NCBI RefSeq assembly: GCF_030812315.1
Contig: NZ_JAUSSM010000002.1
Location: 62,001-126,000, forward strand
DNA: 64,000 bases
Source: Arthrobacter oryzae
GTDB lineage: Bacteria > Actinomycetota > Actinomycetes > Actinomycetales > Micrococcaceae
Direction: 5' to 3'
In this document: piece by piece, positions 8,114-16,924 of the stretch
How the letters are laid out: each line of letters opens with the position of its first letter
Position numbering within the stretch: the stretch's first letter is position 1
Translations under genes and position numbers: made by a program
Notes under the pieces: generated by a model
What the model saw: only the letters and a program-made list of their open reading frames with translations
What the model was told of the DNA's origin: nothing
Database searches by the model: none

Positions 8114-8821
8114 TCAAGAGCTGTGCTGTTGACGCTCCGGGTCCGGGCCAGTTGTGGGAATTGACCGGCTGAGGCCGTCAAGAATGAGGTTCAGCCCGAA
8201 CTCGAACTCGTCCCCGAAGTCGTAGCCGGGCTTGAGGACGTGTTCCCTGGCGATCTCCACCATGTGTGGGTATTCGCCGGTCGAAAAGCGCTCAACGATC
8301 GGTATCGTGATCTCGGCGGCAGTGTCCCGGCCGTCAAACGGCAGGGCGGCTTCCTGGAGGGCGAAGCCGTAGATGTAGCTGTCGAGCAGGGCGTAGGCGT
8401 GGGCTGTCAGCTGAACAGAAAGGCCCGCTGCCCTTAGCGTCCCCAGCGTTGCATCGTGGTGGCGCAGCGTGGCTGCGCCGGGGGAGGAGCGGCTTTCGAG
8501 CAGTCCCACCGCCCAGGGGTGGCGTTTGAGCGCTGATCGCATCCCGTGGGCCCTCCGGTGCATTTCCTCCCGCCAGTCGCCCGCGGGGGAGGGCAGCTCG
8601 ATTTCGCCGAAAACGAGGTCCACGATGCCGTCCAGGATCTCATCCTTGTTGGCCACGTAGTAGTAGAGCGACATGGGTTTGGTTCCCATGCTCTGGGCCA
8701 GCGATCGAATCGTCAGTGCAGCGATTCCCGACTCATCGGCCAGCTGCAAGGCGCACCCGAGCACCTTCTCCCGGTTGAGCGGAAGTCGCTTCCGGGGGGC
8801 GGCCGGCGTACTGGTCGACAC
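8114..8821 (-). CDS. TetR/AcrR-family transcriptional repressor
   Basis: 235 residues. An N-terminal helix-turn-helix occupies about residues 20-65 (ALTIRSLAQSMGTKPMSLYY) and the C-terminal all-helical ligand domain resembles the tetracycline-repressor C-terminal type. GTG start with AAGGAG upstream. It is divergent from the zinc-free alcohol-dehydrogenase/quinone-reductase gene at 8927, with two operator-like repeats between them, so it most likely represses that gene and itself. Inducer unknown, perhaps a quinone or electrophile. Confidence 0.85.
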   Translation of the reverse strand: MSTSTPAAPRKRLPLNREKVLGCALQLADESGIAALTIRSLAQSMGTKPMSLYYYVANKDEILDGIVDLVFGEIELPSPAGDWREEMHRRAHGMRSALKRHPWAVGLLESRSSPGAATLRHHDATLGTLRAAGLSVQLTAHAYALLDSYIYGFALQEAALPFDGRDTAAEITIPIVERFSTGEYPHMVEIAREHVLKPGYDFGDEFEFGLNLILDGLSRSIPTTGPDPERQQHSS

Positions 8822-8845
8822 TGAAACTCCTTAGGTCATAGCGAA

Positions 8846-8888
8846 TTAGTACATCGTACGATACTCTCTTTAGTACAGCGTACGAATA
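8846..8888. promoter_or_regulatory. Double TetR operator (two CGTACGA-centred repeats)
   Basis: TTAGTACATCGTACGATA (8846-8863) and TTAGTACAGCGTACGAATA (8870-8888) are near-identical copies 24 bases apart. Each contains the palindromic core TCGTACGA or CGTACGA. They fill the divergent promoter region between the TetR gene and the dehydrogenase gene, the standard place for a TetR operator bound by two dimers. Confidence 0.6.
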
Positions 8889-8926
8889 GGTGGGCTGCCA
8901 ACTCCAAATCTTCGAAAGGAACGGCC

Positions 8927-9961
8927 ATGACCTCTGGTCAGCAAGCTCAGGAGACCCCTCGTTCAGGCGGCCCGACGGCGGCCGAGGCCACGATGCGGGC
9001 AATCGTGCAGAAGGCCTACGGCTCCGCCGATGTCCTGCACATGGCGCAGATTCCCAAGCCGAAAATTGCAGGGGACGAAGTGCTGGTTCGGGTCCATGCA
9101 GCAGGACTGGACCGGGGGACCTGGCATGTGACCACCGGCCTGCCCTACGCGCTGCGTCTGGCCTACGGCATCCGTGCCCCTAAGAACCCTGTCCCGGGCC
9201 TGGACCTGGCCGGCACCGTAACGGCCGTCGGACCGGCAGTGACGCGGTTCGCCGTGGGGGACCCCGTCTTCGGCGTCGGGAAGGGCCCCTTCGCTGAGTA
9301 CGCCGCGGCGCGCGAGACCCAACTCGCCCGCAAACCGGCGAACATCAGTTTCGAACAGGCCTCGGTGGTTCCGGTTTCCGCCTGTACCGCTCTGCAGGCG
9401 CTCCGCACCGCCGGTCCAATAGCGCCGGGACACAAGGTACTGATCCTTGGGGCCTCGGGCGGGGTCGGCAGCTACGCCGTGCAGCTTGCCAAGGCGGCAG
9501 GGGCAGTGGTCACCGGCGTCTGCAGCACCTCGAAGATGGACCTGGTACGCGACCTCGGCGCCGAGCACGTCATCGACTACACCCGGCAGGACTTCGCCGA
9601 CGGGACTGATCACTACGACCTGATCCTGGACATCGCCGGGAACCCCACCCTCACATGCCTCCGCCGGGCGCTGACCAGCACCGGCACCGCCGTCATTACC
9701 GGCGGCGAGGAAGGCGGGTCCTGGACGGGCAGCATGGACCGGCAACTCCGGGCCCTTGCACTGTCCCCGTTCATCCGTCAGCGGCTGACCATGGTCTTTG
9801 GCACGGAGGGCGCTGCGGACCTCGAACACCTCGCAGGCCTCCTGGAAAAGGGCACGCTTGTCCCTGCCATTGACCGTACTTTTCCCCTGGAGCGCGTTCC
9901 GGACGCCATGCGCTATTTCGATGCCGGCAAGGCCCGCGGGAAAGTCGCGATCACCATCTAG
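8927..9961 (+). CDS. NAD(P)-dependent alcohol dehydrogenase / quinone oxidoreductase (MDR family)
   Basis: 344 residues of the medium-chain dehydrogenase/reductase family. The N-terminal GroES-like domain includes GLDLAGTVTAVGPAVTRF, and the Rossmann domain carries LGASGGVGSYAVQLAKAAGA. The four-cysteine structural zinc lobe is missing, which fits zinc-independent quinone reductases. GAAAGGAAC lies just before the ATG; a second in-frame ATG at 8993 matches the usual family start, so the first ~22 residues may be an extension. Divergent from and probably repressed by the TetR protein. Confidence 0.8.
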   Translation: MTSGQQAQETPRSGGPTAAEATMRAIVQKAYGSADVLHMAQIPKPKIAGDEVLVRVHAAGLDRGTWHVTTGLPYALRLAYGIRAPKNPVPGLDLAGTVTAVGPAVTRFAVGDPVFGVGKGPFAEYAAARETQLARKPANISFEQASVVPVSACTALQALRTAGPIAPGHKVLILGASGGVGSYAVQLAKAAGAVVTGVCSTSKMDLVRDLGAEHVIDYTRQDFADGTDHYDLILDIAGNPTLTCLRRALTSTGTAVITGGEEGGSWTGSMDRQLRALALSPFIRQRLTMVFGTEGAADLEHLAGLLEKGTLVPAIDRTFPLERVPDAMRYFDAGKARGKVAITI

Positions 9962-10004
9962 GCCGGGCGGTCAGCTGTACCCCCCCGTTGCCGGCAGCAA
10001 CGCC

Positions 10005-10097
10005 ATCCGTTTCATGGATACCAGCTATCCCAATTGCGTGATTCCCCGATACTCCACACCGCTTGTCACAGTGAGGAAAAGCACTTTCGGCGTCTGA
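10005..10097 (+). pseudogene. Possible remnant of a LacI-type sugar-binding domain
   Basis: The short open stretch encoding IRFMDTSYPNCVIPRYSTPL followed by VTVRKSTFGV resembles the FDD...PPLTTVR segment near the end of LacI/GalR regulators. It then stops, and the following bases to ~10200 read in another frame without a clear family. No start codon or intact neighbour. The rest of 9962-10224 holds nothing I can recognise. Confidence 0.25.
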
Positions 10098-10224
10098 ACG
10101 GCGCCGATTTGGCTGGAGACCCTCGAAGCCATCGCGCTGTCCCTGGTCGGCGTCGGAATCGCCGACGCACAGCACGCTCGCAGCCACCGCATTCTTCGCA
10201 CTCGTAAGGGTGACGGCAGGACCT

Positions 10225-10626
10225 TCATCGCTGCACGGCGGCGACAGCGCTGATCTCGACGAGCGCGCCGGGCACGCCCAGCCCAGCGACTCGCGCCCCG
10301 GTCACCAGAGCGGGTTCATCGGACGCGAGTTCCGGGGCGATCGCTCCGTACGCCGCTGCAAGGTCGACGCCGTCGACGAAGAACACCGTCCATTGCACGA
10401 CGTCGCCGAATGTCGCGCCGGCCGCGGCGAGCGCGGTCCTCGCGTTCTCGAGGGCGCGGGCGGACTGTACGGCCACGTCGCCCTCTCCGATGAGTGAGCC
10501 GTTGACGTCGACGGCGTTCTGACCGCCGACGTAGATGGTGGTCGCGCCGGGCGGCACGATGGCGACGTGGCTGAAGGCCGGGCTGGAGATGAGCCCTTGG
10601 GGGCGGATGCGCTGGATGGGTGCCAT
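10225..10626 (-). CDS. RidA-family (YjgF/YER057c/UK114) protein
   Basis: 133 residues, the full length of the family. RidA proteins form trimers that hydrolyse reactive enamine/imine intermediates released by PLP enzymes. Visible features are the N-terminal FSHVAIVPPGATTIYVGGQ and the C-terminal GARVAGLGVPGALVEISAVA, holding the conserved Arg and Glu. Not obviously in an operon: the MarR gene lies 67 bases upstream on the same strand. It could instead belong to the larger RidA-like group with other enamine/imine substrates. Confidence 0.8.
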   Translation of the reverse strand: MAPIQRIRPQGLISSPAFSHVAIVPPGATTIYVGGQNAVDVNGSLIGEGDVAVQSARALENARTALAAAGATFGDVVQWTVFFVDGVDLAAAYGAIAPELASDEPALVTGARVAGLGVPGALVEISAVAAVQR

Positions 10627-10692
10627 GCCTGTATGGTCTCACTGACCGCCGACGGAGGGGAGGCCCCGGCCCACTCGCGGCAAGCCTGAAAT

Positions 10693-11076
10693 CTATTCTT
10701 TGGGCAAGTTTTCCCTGAGCAGGGCGCGGTGTTCGATGGCAGCCTGCCTGTGAAGAGCGCGGCCGGCGTCGGTGAGTTCCAGGAACAGTGAGCGCCGGTC
10801 ATCTTCGCAGGACTGCCGGGAAATGAGTCCGGCTTTGTCGAGCCGGTCCACCACCTTGGACATGGCGCTCTGGGTCATCGGCGTGCGCTCACCGAGTTGC
10901 TTCATCCGGCATGCCGCGTCGGTGCTGTCGGCCACGAGGTCCAGGATTTCAAACTCCGTCAGGCCGATGCCGAACTTCGCCTCCAGCGCACGCTCCAGCG
11001 CCCCCGCGGTGTGAAAGTACGTGGTCTGAATGCTGCGCCAATGCTCAACCAGCTGGCGGTCCTGCGGTGTTGCCAT
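10693..11076 (-). CDS. MarR-family transcriptional regulator
   Basis: 127 residues with a winged helix-turn-helix: RTPMTQSAMSKVVDRLDKAG as recognition region and DDRRSLFLELTDAGRALH as the wing. Divergent from the DHA2 exporter at 11161, with a perfect palindrome overlapping the exporter promoter. It probably represses the exporter and is released by a small toxic ligand. Confidence 0.85.
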   Translation of the reverse strand: MATPQDRQLVEHWRSIQTTYFHTAGALERALEAKFGIGLTEFEILDLVADSTDAACRMKQLGERTPMTQSAMSKVVDRLDKAGLISRQSCEDDRRSLFLELTDAGRALHRQAAIEHRALLRENLPKE

Positions 11077-11125
11077 GCAGCGATTCTAGTTCATGACGCC
11101 TTCAAAGTCGACGTCATAATATTCC

Positions 11126-11154
11126 TTGTCATTCAATGACACGTCATATATGTT
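11126..11154 (+). promoter_or_regulatory. Promoter of DHA2 exporter overlapped by MarR operator
   Basis: TTGTCA (11126-11131), a 17-base spacer and TATGTT (11149-11154) form a plausible sigma-A promoter. A perfect palindrome TGTCATTCAATGACA (7-1-7, 11127-11141) covers the -35 element. The start of transcription would fall about at the ATG of the exporter, which has no ribosome site, implying a leaderless mRNA. Confidence 0.5.
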
Positions 11155-11160
11155 GTTGCC

Positions 11161-12660
11161 ATGACTTCAACTTCCACCCTTGAAAGATCTGCCGGAGACC
11201 GGCTTTCCGCCGTACGTTGGAGCCGTGCGCAGTGGATGCTCCTCCTGGTCGTGTCCACCGTCCTGGCACTCGACGCGCTTGACGTATCAATGGTCGGCGT
11301 GGCGCTCCCGTCGATCGGCACCGAACTTCATCTCGGAACCGAAGCCCTCCAGTGGATCGTCTCCGCCTACGTACTCGGCTATGGAAGCCTGCTCCTGTTG
11401 GGCGGACGAATGGCGGACCTGCTCGGCCGGCGGCGGATCTTCCTGATCGCGCTCAGTGTCTTCGCCGCCGCCTCCCTGCTCGGCGGGCTGGTGGATGACC
11501 CGGCCCTCCTCATTGCCACGCGGTTCGTCAAGGGACTGGCCGCTGCGTTCACGGCCCCCGCCGGCTTCTCGATCATTACCACCAACTTCGCCGAAGGCCG
11601 CGAACGCAACCGCGCCCTGTCCATCTTCACTACGTTCGGCGCCAGCGGCTTCTCTCTCGGTCTGGTCGTAGGAGGCCTCATGACTGCCCTGAGCTGGCGT
11701 TGGACCTTCCTGGTCTCGGTACCGGTGGCGGTCGCCGTCGTAATTCTTGGCCTGAAGTACATCCCCAGAGACAGTGCCGCAGGCAGGGATCAGGACAGCG
11801 GACATGACGTCTGGGGCGCCGTCACGCTCGCGGCCGGCATGCTGGGGCTGGTGTACACGCTGGTTTCGGCACCCGGGAACGGCTGGGGATCTGTGGCAAC
11901 TATCGCCGGATTCGTCGCATCCGCCCTGGTGCTGGCAGCGTTCGCCGTGATCGAAAACCGCGTCAAACACCCCTTGATCCGGTTCAGCATCCTCAAGGAA
12001 GGCTGGGTTGCCCGGGCCAACCTCAGTGCCGTGGGGCTGTTCGGCTCGTATCTGAGCTTCCAGTTCATCCTGACGCTCTACCTGCAGTCAGTGCTGGGAT
12101 GGAGTCCCCTCGGCATGGCCCTGGCACTGCTCCCGACCGGGCTGCTGGTTGCGTCGAGCGCACCATTCGCGGACCGGTTCATCGAGAGATTCGGTGCCCC
12201 TCGGCTGATCCTGACGGGACTGGCGTCATTGACGCTCGGGTACGTGCTGTTCCTTCGCGTGGGCACCTCGCCCGACTACGTGACCGACATTCTGCCGTCA
12301 GTCCTGCTGCTGGGCGTCGGGTTCGCCCTGGCCTTTCCGTCCATCAACGTCCAAGCCACTGCAGGCATCCGGAATGCCGAGCAAGGTCTGGCGGCCGGCC
12401 TGATCCAGACCAGCACACAAGTAGGTGCAGCCCTGGTGCTGGCCATCACCACGGCGATGGTGAGTGGTCACGGCAACGCGCCCGACGCCGGTGCCGCCGT
12501 CGATGCGGCCGCGATGCTGGAACAGTACCGCCCTGGCCTGGTCCTGAGCGCAGCGGTTGCCGTGGCTGCCCTCTTGATCGCTGCGACGCCCAAGTTTTCG
12601 CCGGGCACGAGGCGTCGGCTGGGGGTTGCAAGCGACGGGCGTGGCTCCCCGCTGACTTAG
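11161..12660 (+). CDS. MFS drug-efflux transporter (DHA2, 14 TM)
   Basis: 499 residues with about 14 membrane segments. The signature SLLLLGGRMADLLGRRRIF is the loop 2-3 motif and GASGFSLGLVVGGLM the motif C of antiporter-type drug exporters. It ends tail to tail with the GH32 gene, the two stop codons overlapping by a few bases. Controlled presumably by the divergent MarR protein. Substrate unknown. Confidence 0.85.
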   Translation: MTSTSTLERSAGDRLSAVRWSRAQWMLLLVVSTVLALDALDVSMVGVALPSIGTELHLGTEALQWIVSAYVLGYGSLLLLGGRMADLLGRRRIFLIALSVFAAASLLGGLVDDPALLIATRFVKGLAAAFTAPAGFSIITTNFAEGRERNRALSIFTTFGASGFSLGLVVGGLMTALSWRWTFLVSVPVAVAVVILGLKYIPRDSAAGRDQDSGHDVWGAVTLAAGMLGLVYTLVSAPGNGWGSVATIAGFVASALVLAAFAVIENRVKHPLIRFSILKEGWVARANLSAVGLFGSYLSFQFILTLYLQSVLGWSPLGMALALLPTGLLVASSAPFADRFIERFGAPRLILTGLASLTLGYVLFLRVGTSPDYVTDILPSVLLLGVGFALAFPSINVQATAGIRNAEQGLAAGLIQTSTQVGAALVLAITTAMVSGHGNAPDAGAAVDAAAMLEQYRPGLVLSAAVAVAALLIAATPKFSPGTRRRLGVASDGRGSPLT

Positions 12661-14165
12661 GCGTATTGGGTGACGTGCAGGCTGGTGATCGTTGCGGTGC
12701 CACCGCTGGCGTAGACGGCTAGGCCGGTGCTGGTGGGAGCAGGGAAGATCAGTTCCGTCATCGTGACCTGGCCGTCTTGGGCGAAGACTTCAACGGAGCA
12801 ATGGTCAACGTAAATGCTGAGCTCGTAGGAACCGTCCCGGGTCCTGATAGGGGCGGTGTCGATGGAGGCGAAAGTTTCGTGGAAGTCAGTCTGCCCGGAA
12901 TCGCGGCGGTCAACAATGAGAGCGCCCTGGGTTGGTCTGATGCCGATGCGGGTCCCCTGGTCTCCGTTTCCGCGGACGATAAGTCCGAATTCCGTGGCGC
13001 TTCCGGGCGCCAGGGTGATGTCGATGCGTTGGACGCTGCCCGCTGCCCCATCCAGGATGCGGGTGCCGTCGGAGATTTCGGTGTCCGCAAGGCTGAACGT
13101 TCGGGCCGGGCCGGAAAGTGAGGCGAAGTCTCCGGCGGCCCTTTGGATAAGGCGTGGTTTTCCGTCGATGGTGTGGAGGGATACTTCGCGGGCCAGGGTC
13201 ATGGGGCTGCGCCAGGGGGAGGTGGGGATGTGGTTGGCGTACTCCCAGTTGTTCATCCACGCGATCATGAGCCGGCGGCCGCCGGGGGCGTCGCTGAAGG
13301 AGACGGCGGCGTAGTAGTCTCGGCCCCAGTCCAGCCACTGGTACTCGCCCAACCGGTCCGGGTCCTGGAGGCCTTCGGTGACGGTGGTGGCTGAGGTGAA
13401 CGTGGTTCCGTCGAAGTCTCCGACGAAGTACTGTCCCGCAGATCCGTTGTTCGGGCCGCCGGGGTTGAGGTTTACGGTGAGGACCCATCGAAGGGTGTTC
13501 GGGTCACCGTCGACGGGGAGCGGGAAGAGGTCAGGGCATTCCCAGACACCCCCGGTGGCGTTGGCCGGGCCGAAGGCACTCAGCAGCTCCCAGTTCTTGA
13601 GGTCGTAGGACTTGTAGAGCACCGCCTGGAAGTCCGTGGCTTCCACCGCGACCATGACCCAGTAGCTGCCGGCGTCTCCGGTGTAGCGGATGACTTTGGG
13701 GTCGCGGAACTCGGCGGATCCGCGGTTCAGTACTGGATTGGCAGTGTGTTTGGTCCACGTGTAGCCGCCGTCCCTGCTGTAGGCGAGGGACTGGGCCTGG
13801 AGGCCACTGTGTGCGGAGCCGGATTTGAAGGCGCTGGTGTAGACGGCAACCAGGGGCGGAGCCGAGTCGGTTCCAAAGCCGCTGGTGTTTTCCCGGTCGA
13901 ACACGATGCTGCCGGAGAAGATGTCCTCGTCCTCGTCGCAGGCGATGGCGACAGCGTGTTCGGTCCAAGTGATCAGGTCCGGGGAGGTGGCGTGGCCCCA
14001 GGACATGTTTCCCCAGACATTGTCCAGGGGGTTGTTCTGGTAATAGAGGTGGAACACGCCCTCATGGAAGATCAGGCCGTTGGGATCATTGAGCCAAGTG
14101 CTCCGGGCGGCGTAGTGCAGGGCCGGCCGGAAGGTCTCGGCCGTGGTGGCGGTCGCGGCAGTCAT
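12657..14165 (-). CDS. Glycoside hydrolase family 32 (fructan/sucrose hydrolase), cytoplasmic
   Basis: 502 residues. GH32 enzymes cleave beta-fructosides (levan, inulin, sucrose) with a five-bladed propeller and a C-terminal beta-sandwich, both present. The catalytic triad is visible: nucleophile Asp in WLNDPNG (about D27), transition-state stabiliser in FRDPKVI (mid propeller) and acid/base Glu in VWECPDLFPLP. The ATG at 14165 follows an AGAAACGAGACG stretch. No signal peptide, so it would act inside the cell on imported oligosaccharides. Last gene of the LacI-permease-permease-binding protein operon. Exact substrate (levan, inulin or sucrose) is not decided by the sequence. Confidence 0.85.
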   Translation of the reverse strand: MTAATATTAETFRPALHYAARSTWLNDPNGLIFHEGVFHLYYQNNPLDNVWGNMSWGHATSPDLITWTEHAVAIACDEDEDIFSGSIVFDRENTSGFGTDSAPPLVAVYTSAFKSGSAHSGLQAQSLAYSRDGGYTWTKHTANPVLNRGSAEFRDPKVIRYTGDAGSYWVMVAVEATDFQAVLYKSYDLKNWELLSAFGPANATGGVWECPDLFPLPVDGDPNTLRWVLTVNLNPGGPNNGSAGQYFVGDFDGTTFTSATTVTEGLQDPDRLGEYQWLDWGRDYYAAVSFSDAPGGRRLMIAWMNNWEYANHIPTSPWRSPMTLAREVSLHTIDGKPRLIQRAAGDFASLSGPARTFSLADTEISDGTRILDGAAGSVQRIDITLAPGSATEFGLIVRGNGDQGTRIGIRPTQGALIVDRRDSGQTDFHETFASIDTAPIRTRDGSYELSIYVDHCSVEVFAQDGQVTMTELIFPAPTSTGLAVYASGGTATITSLHVTQYA

Positions 14166-14225
14166 GAAGGGCGTCTCGTTTCTGTGCAGGTCTGGGAGAG
14201 AACCCTGGCAAAGGGTTCCCTGAGG

Positions 14226-14253
14226 GGGTGGGCCGGCGCACGCCGGCCCACCC
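14226..14253. terminator. GC-rich hairpin between binding-protein and GH32 genes
   Basis: GGGTGGGCCGGCG and its exact complement form a 13-base stem around CA. It lies 12 bases after the stop of the binding-protein gene, inside the operon, with no T-run. Such hairpins commonly stabilise the 5' mRNA and reduce read-through, which would give more binding protein than hydrolase. Confidence 0.55.
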
Positions 14254-14265
14254 GGCAGGTCAGAG

Positions 14266-15873
14266 CTAGGAGTTCTTCTGGTAGCGGTCGTAGGCCTGCT
14301 GGTAGACCTCAATCATTTTGTCGACGCCGATGTTTTTGAGCTGGGAGACGTAGCCGTCCCATTCCTGCTCGATGCCGCCGGAGACAATCCATTTGGCGAT
14401 GTTCTGCTTCACCAGGGATGTGGTGTCGGTCTGGATGGTGCCGATCTGCTGGAGTTCCTCGTTGGACAGCGCGACCGGAGGGTAGCCGTCGTTGCCGGCG
14501 AAGGGTTTGTAAATTTCGTTGACGGACTTCTGGCGTACAGCGGCGCGCGGCTCGGGTGCGACGACGGTCGTGAAGCTCTCGGCCGTGTTGGCCTTCGGCC
14601 CGCCCGGGGCGACCTTCTGGCGGCGTTCGCCTTCGCTGGTTCCGGCCGGGGCCGGGATCTGGGTCAGCAGGCCGCTGGCGTCCTTCTGCAGGGTTTCACC
14701 GATCGGTCCCCAGTTGGCCTGGGCGGACTGGATGGGGTCATAGAGATTGTCGGCCCAGCGGATGGTCGCTGCGGGGTACTTGTTGGCCCGGGTGATGGCG
14801 AACGCGCCGCGGGCGATCTCCTGGTTGTTGGACTGGCTGGCGATCCGTTTGCCGTCCACGCCTTCAAGTACCGGCACGAGGGAGTAGTTGGCGGCGCGGT
14901 CGGCGCCGACCATTTCGGGGACTTCCCACCACACGAAGGAGCCGAGGTTTTCCGTGGCGGCTTTGCCCTTGGCCAGGTAGGCCTTGTCGTCCTGGGAGAA
15001 GGATTCGGGGTCGATCAGGCCTTCCTGGTACCACTGGTGCAGGGTCTGGATGGCCTTTTTGTAGCCGTCCTGGGTGGGCGTAAAGATGACTTTGTCGTCC
15101 TGGACGATGCGGTGGTCCATGTTGTCCGGCACTCCGCCGAGGGCGGCGATCAGGTCAACGATGTCTCCGCACCAGGAGCTGGGCATGAAGCTCAGCGGTA
15201 TGGTCTTGCCGGTGCCGGAGGCGTCCTGGGTTTTGAAAGCGAGCAGGGCGTCGTGGAACTCGTCGATGGTCGTGGGCATCGGGATGTTGAGCTTCTTCAG
15301 CCAGGAGGTGTTGATGGCCAGTTCGTTGGGGAACTGGACCAGACCGAGTTCCTCGACAGAGGGCAGGGAGTAGATGTGCCCGTCCGAGGAGGTGATGGCT
15401 GCCTTGATGTCGGGTCGGGCCGAGAGCAGCTTGGAGAGATTGGGCGCGTTCTTCTCGATCAGGCCCTCCAGCGGGATGAGGGTGCCGCTGGCGGAGTAGG
15501 TGGCGATCTCGGCGTCGGTCAGGCCTGTGTTGAAGAAAGCGTCGGGCAGGTCGCCGCTGGCCAGGATGAGGTTCTTCTTTTCCTGGAAGACCGTCTCGGG
15601 CAGGTTCTCCCAGTTGACGTGGATGTTGGTGGCCTTTTCCCATTCCTTCACCACGGTCATGGTGTTGTAGTCCGGGGCCAGGGCGGACTTGGTCCCGGAG
15701 AATGTCAGGTCGAGTTGCTTGCTGACGATCGGGAAGCCTGTTTCCTGGAAGCCGAAATCGGCGGAGGCGTCCTTGATCTCCGTGGAGCCGGACTTGCCGC
15801 CGGAGCAGCCGGTGAACGTCAATGTTCCGGCCAGGACGGCGCCGAGGACGGCGTATTTACGGCTAAATGCCAT
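14266..15873 (-). CDS. ABC sugar-transport solute-binding lipoprotein
   Basis: 535 residues, a long family-1 type extracellular binding protein like LipO/YtcQ. The start has a lipoprotein signal: basic FSRKYA, hydrophobic core, then the lipobox TFTGC with Cys23 as the lipidation site. It would be anchored outside the membrane and deliver an oligosaccharide, probably a fructan, to the two permeases. AGGA precedes the ATG at 15873 at good spacing; a second ATG two codons upstream is too close to it. Downstream is a strong hairpin, then GH32. Confidence 0.85.
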   Translation of the reverse strand: MAFSRKYAVLGAVLAGTLTFTGCSGGKSGSTEIKDASADFGFQETGFPIVSKQLDLTFSGTKSALAPDYNTMTVVKEWEKATNIHVNWENLPETVFQEKKNLILASGDLPDAFFNTGLTDAEIATYSASGTLIPLEGLIEKNAPNLSKLLSARPDIKAAITSSDGHIYSLPSVEELGLVQFPNELAINTSWLKKLNIPMPTTIDEFHDALLAFKTQDASGTGKTIPLSFMPSSWCGDIVDLIAALGGVPDNMDHRIVQDDKVIFTPTQDGYKKAIQTLHQWYQEGLIDPESFSQDDKAYLAKGKAATENLGSFVWWEVPEMVGADRAANYSLVPVLEGVDGKRIASQSNNQEIARGAFAITRANKYPAATIRWADNLYDPIQSAQANWGPIGETLQKDASGLLTQIPAPAGTSEGERRQKVAPGGPKANTAESFTTVVAPEPRAAVRQKSVNEIYKPFAGNDGYPPVALSNEELQQIGTIQTDTTSLVKQNIAKWIVSGGIEQEWDGYVSQLKNIGVDKMIEVYQQAYDRYQKNS

Positions 15874-15948
15874 GGTCATTCCTATTCTGAGGTGGGATTG
15901 CTGCCGTCCGATGGCGGTTGCCCGGACGGTCGATGGGGGGAGGATCGT

Positions 15949-16917
15949 CTATTTGACGGCGCCGATCATGGCGCCCTTGGTGAAGTGCTTCTGCATGAAG
16001 GGCAGGGCAATCATGAGTGGCAGGCTCGAGACGACGATCATGGCGTACTTGGTGAGCTCTGCGATCCGTTGCGCGGCGGCATAGGATTCGATGTCTCCGC
16101 CGGTGGTGCCGGACGATGAGACGTCTGACTGGATGAGGATGTTGCGCAGGACGAGCTGCAGCGGGTATTTGGAGTCGTCGTTCAGGAAGATCAGGGCGTC
16201 GAAGAACGAGTTCCAGTGCGCCACGACGTGGACCATGATCATGAGCATGATCAGCGGTTTGGACAGCGGCAGCACCATCTTGAGGAAGAAGGTGAAATCG
16301 TTGGCTCCGTCCATCTGGGCCGCTTCACGCAGTTCGTTCGGGACGGTGTGCTCGAAAAATGAGCGGGCGATGATCAGGTTCCACACCCCGACCGCCCCCG
16401 GCAGGACCACGGCCCAGACGGTGTCCAGCATCCCTAGGTCGCGGACCACCAGGTATTTGGTGATGAGTCCGCCGTCGAAAAACATGGTGATCACGAACAG
16501 GAGCATCAGGATCTTGCGTCCGGGCATGTCTTTGCGGGACAGCGCATAGGCACCGCACAGGATGGTGCTGACGCTGATGGCAGTGCCGAGGACGGTGTAG
16601 ACGACGGTGTTGCCCAGGCCGTTCCAGATCCGGCTGTCGGCAAAAATCCGCTCGTAGCCTTCAGTGGTTACCCCGGAGGGGAACAGCCAGACCTTGCCTT
16701 CGTAGACGGCGTTGGGGTCGCTGATGGAAGCGATCACGATGAAGTACAGCGGGTACACCACGGCCAGGATGGACAGCAGCAGGACAGCGGTTGCGGCGAT
16801 GTTGAAGACGCGGTCACCGTACCTGTCCCTAAGAGTCGGCTTGGGGCGGGGGCGGCCGCCCTGGCTGACGGGCCGGGGCGGGTTGTCGATAGTGCGGGGG
16901 TTGGTTATCAATGACAT
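15949..16917 (-). CDS. ABC carbohydrate permease (LplC/YtcP type)
   Basis: 322-residue inner permease with about six membrane segments. The cytoplasmic EAA loop is visible as NELREAAQMDGANDFTFFLK followed by MVLPLSKPLI, the contact for the ATPase. It pairs with the other permease, which ends 7 bases before this start. The C-terminus KGAMIGAVKG-like ending is typical of this subgroup. No ATPase gene is present in the operon. Confidence 0.87.
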   Translation of the reverse strand: MSLITNPRTIDNPPRPVSQGGRPRPKPTLRDRYGDRVFNIAATAVLLLSILAVVYPLYFIVIASISDPNAVYEGKVWLFPSGVTTEGYERIFADSRIWNGLGNTVVYTVLGTAISVSTILCGAYALSRKDMPGRKILMLLFVITMFFDGGLITKYLVVRDLGMLDTVWAVVLPGAVGVWNLIIARSFFEHTVPNELREAAQMDGANDFTFFLKMVLPLSKPLIMLMIMVHVVAHWNSFFDALIFLNDDSKYPLQLVLRNILIQSDVSSSGTTGGDIESYAAAQRIAELTKYAMIVVSSLPLMIALPFMQKHFTKGAMIGAVK

Positions 16918-16924
16918 TTCGGCA

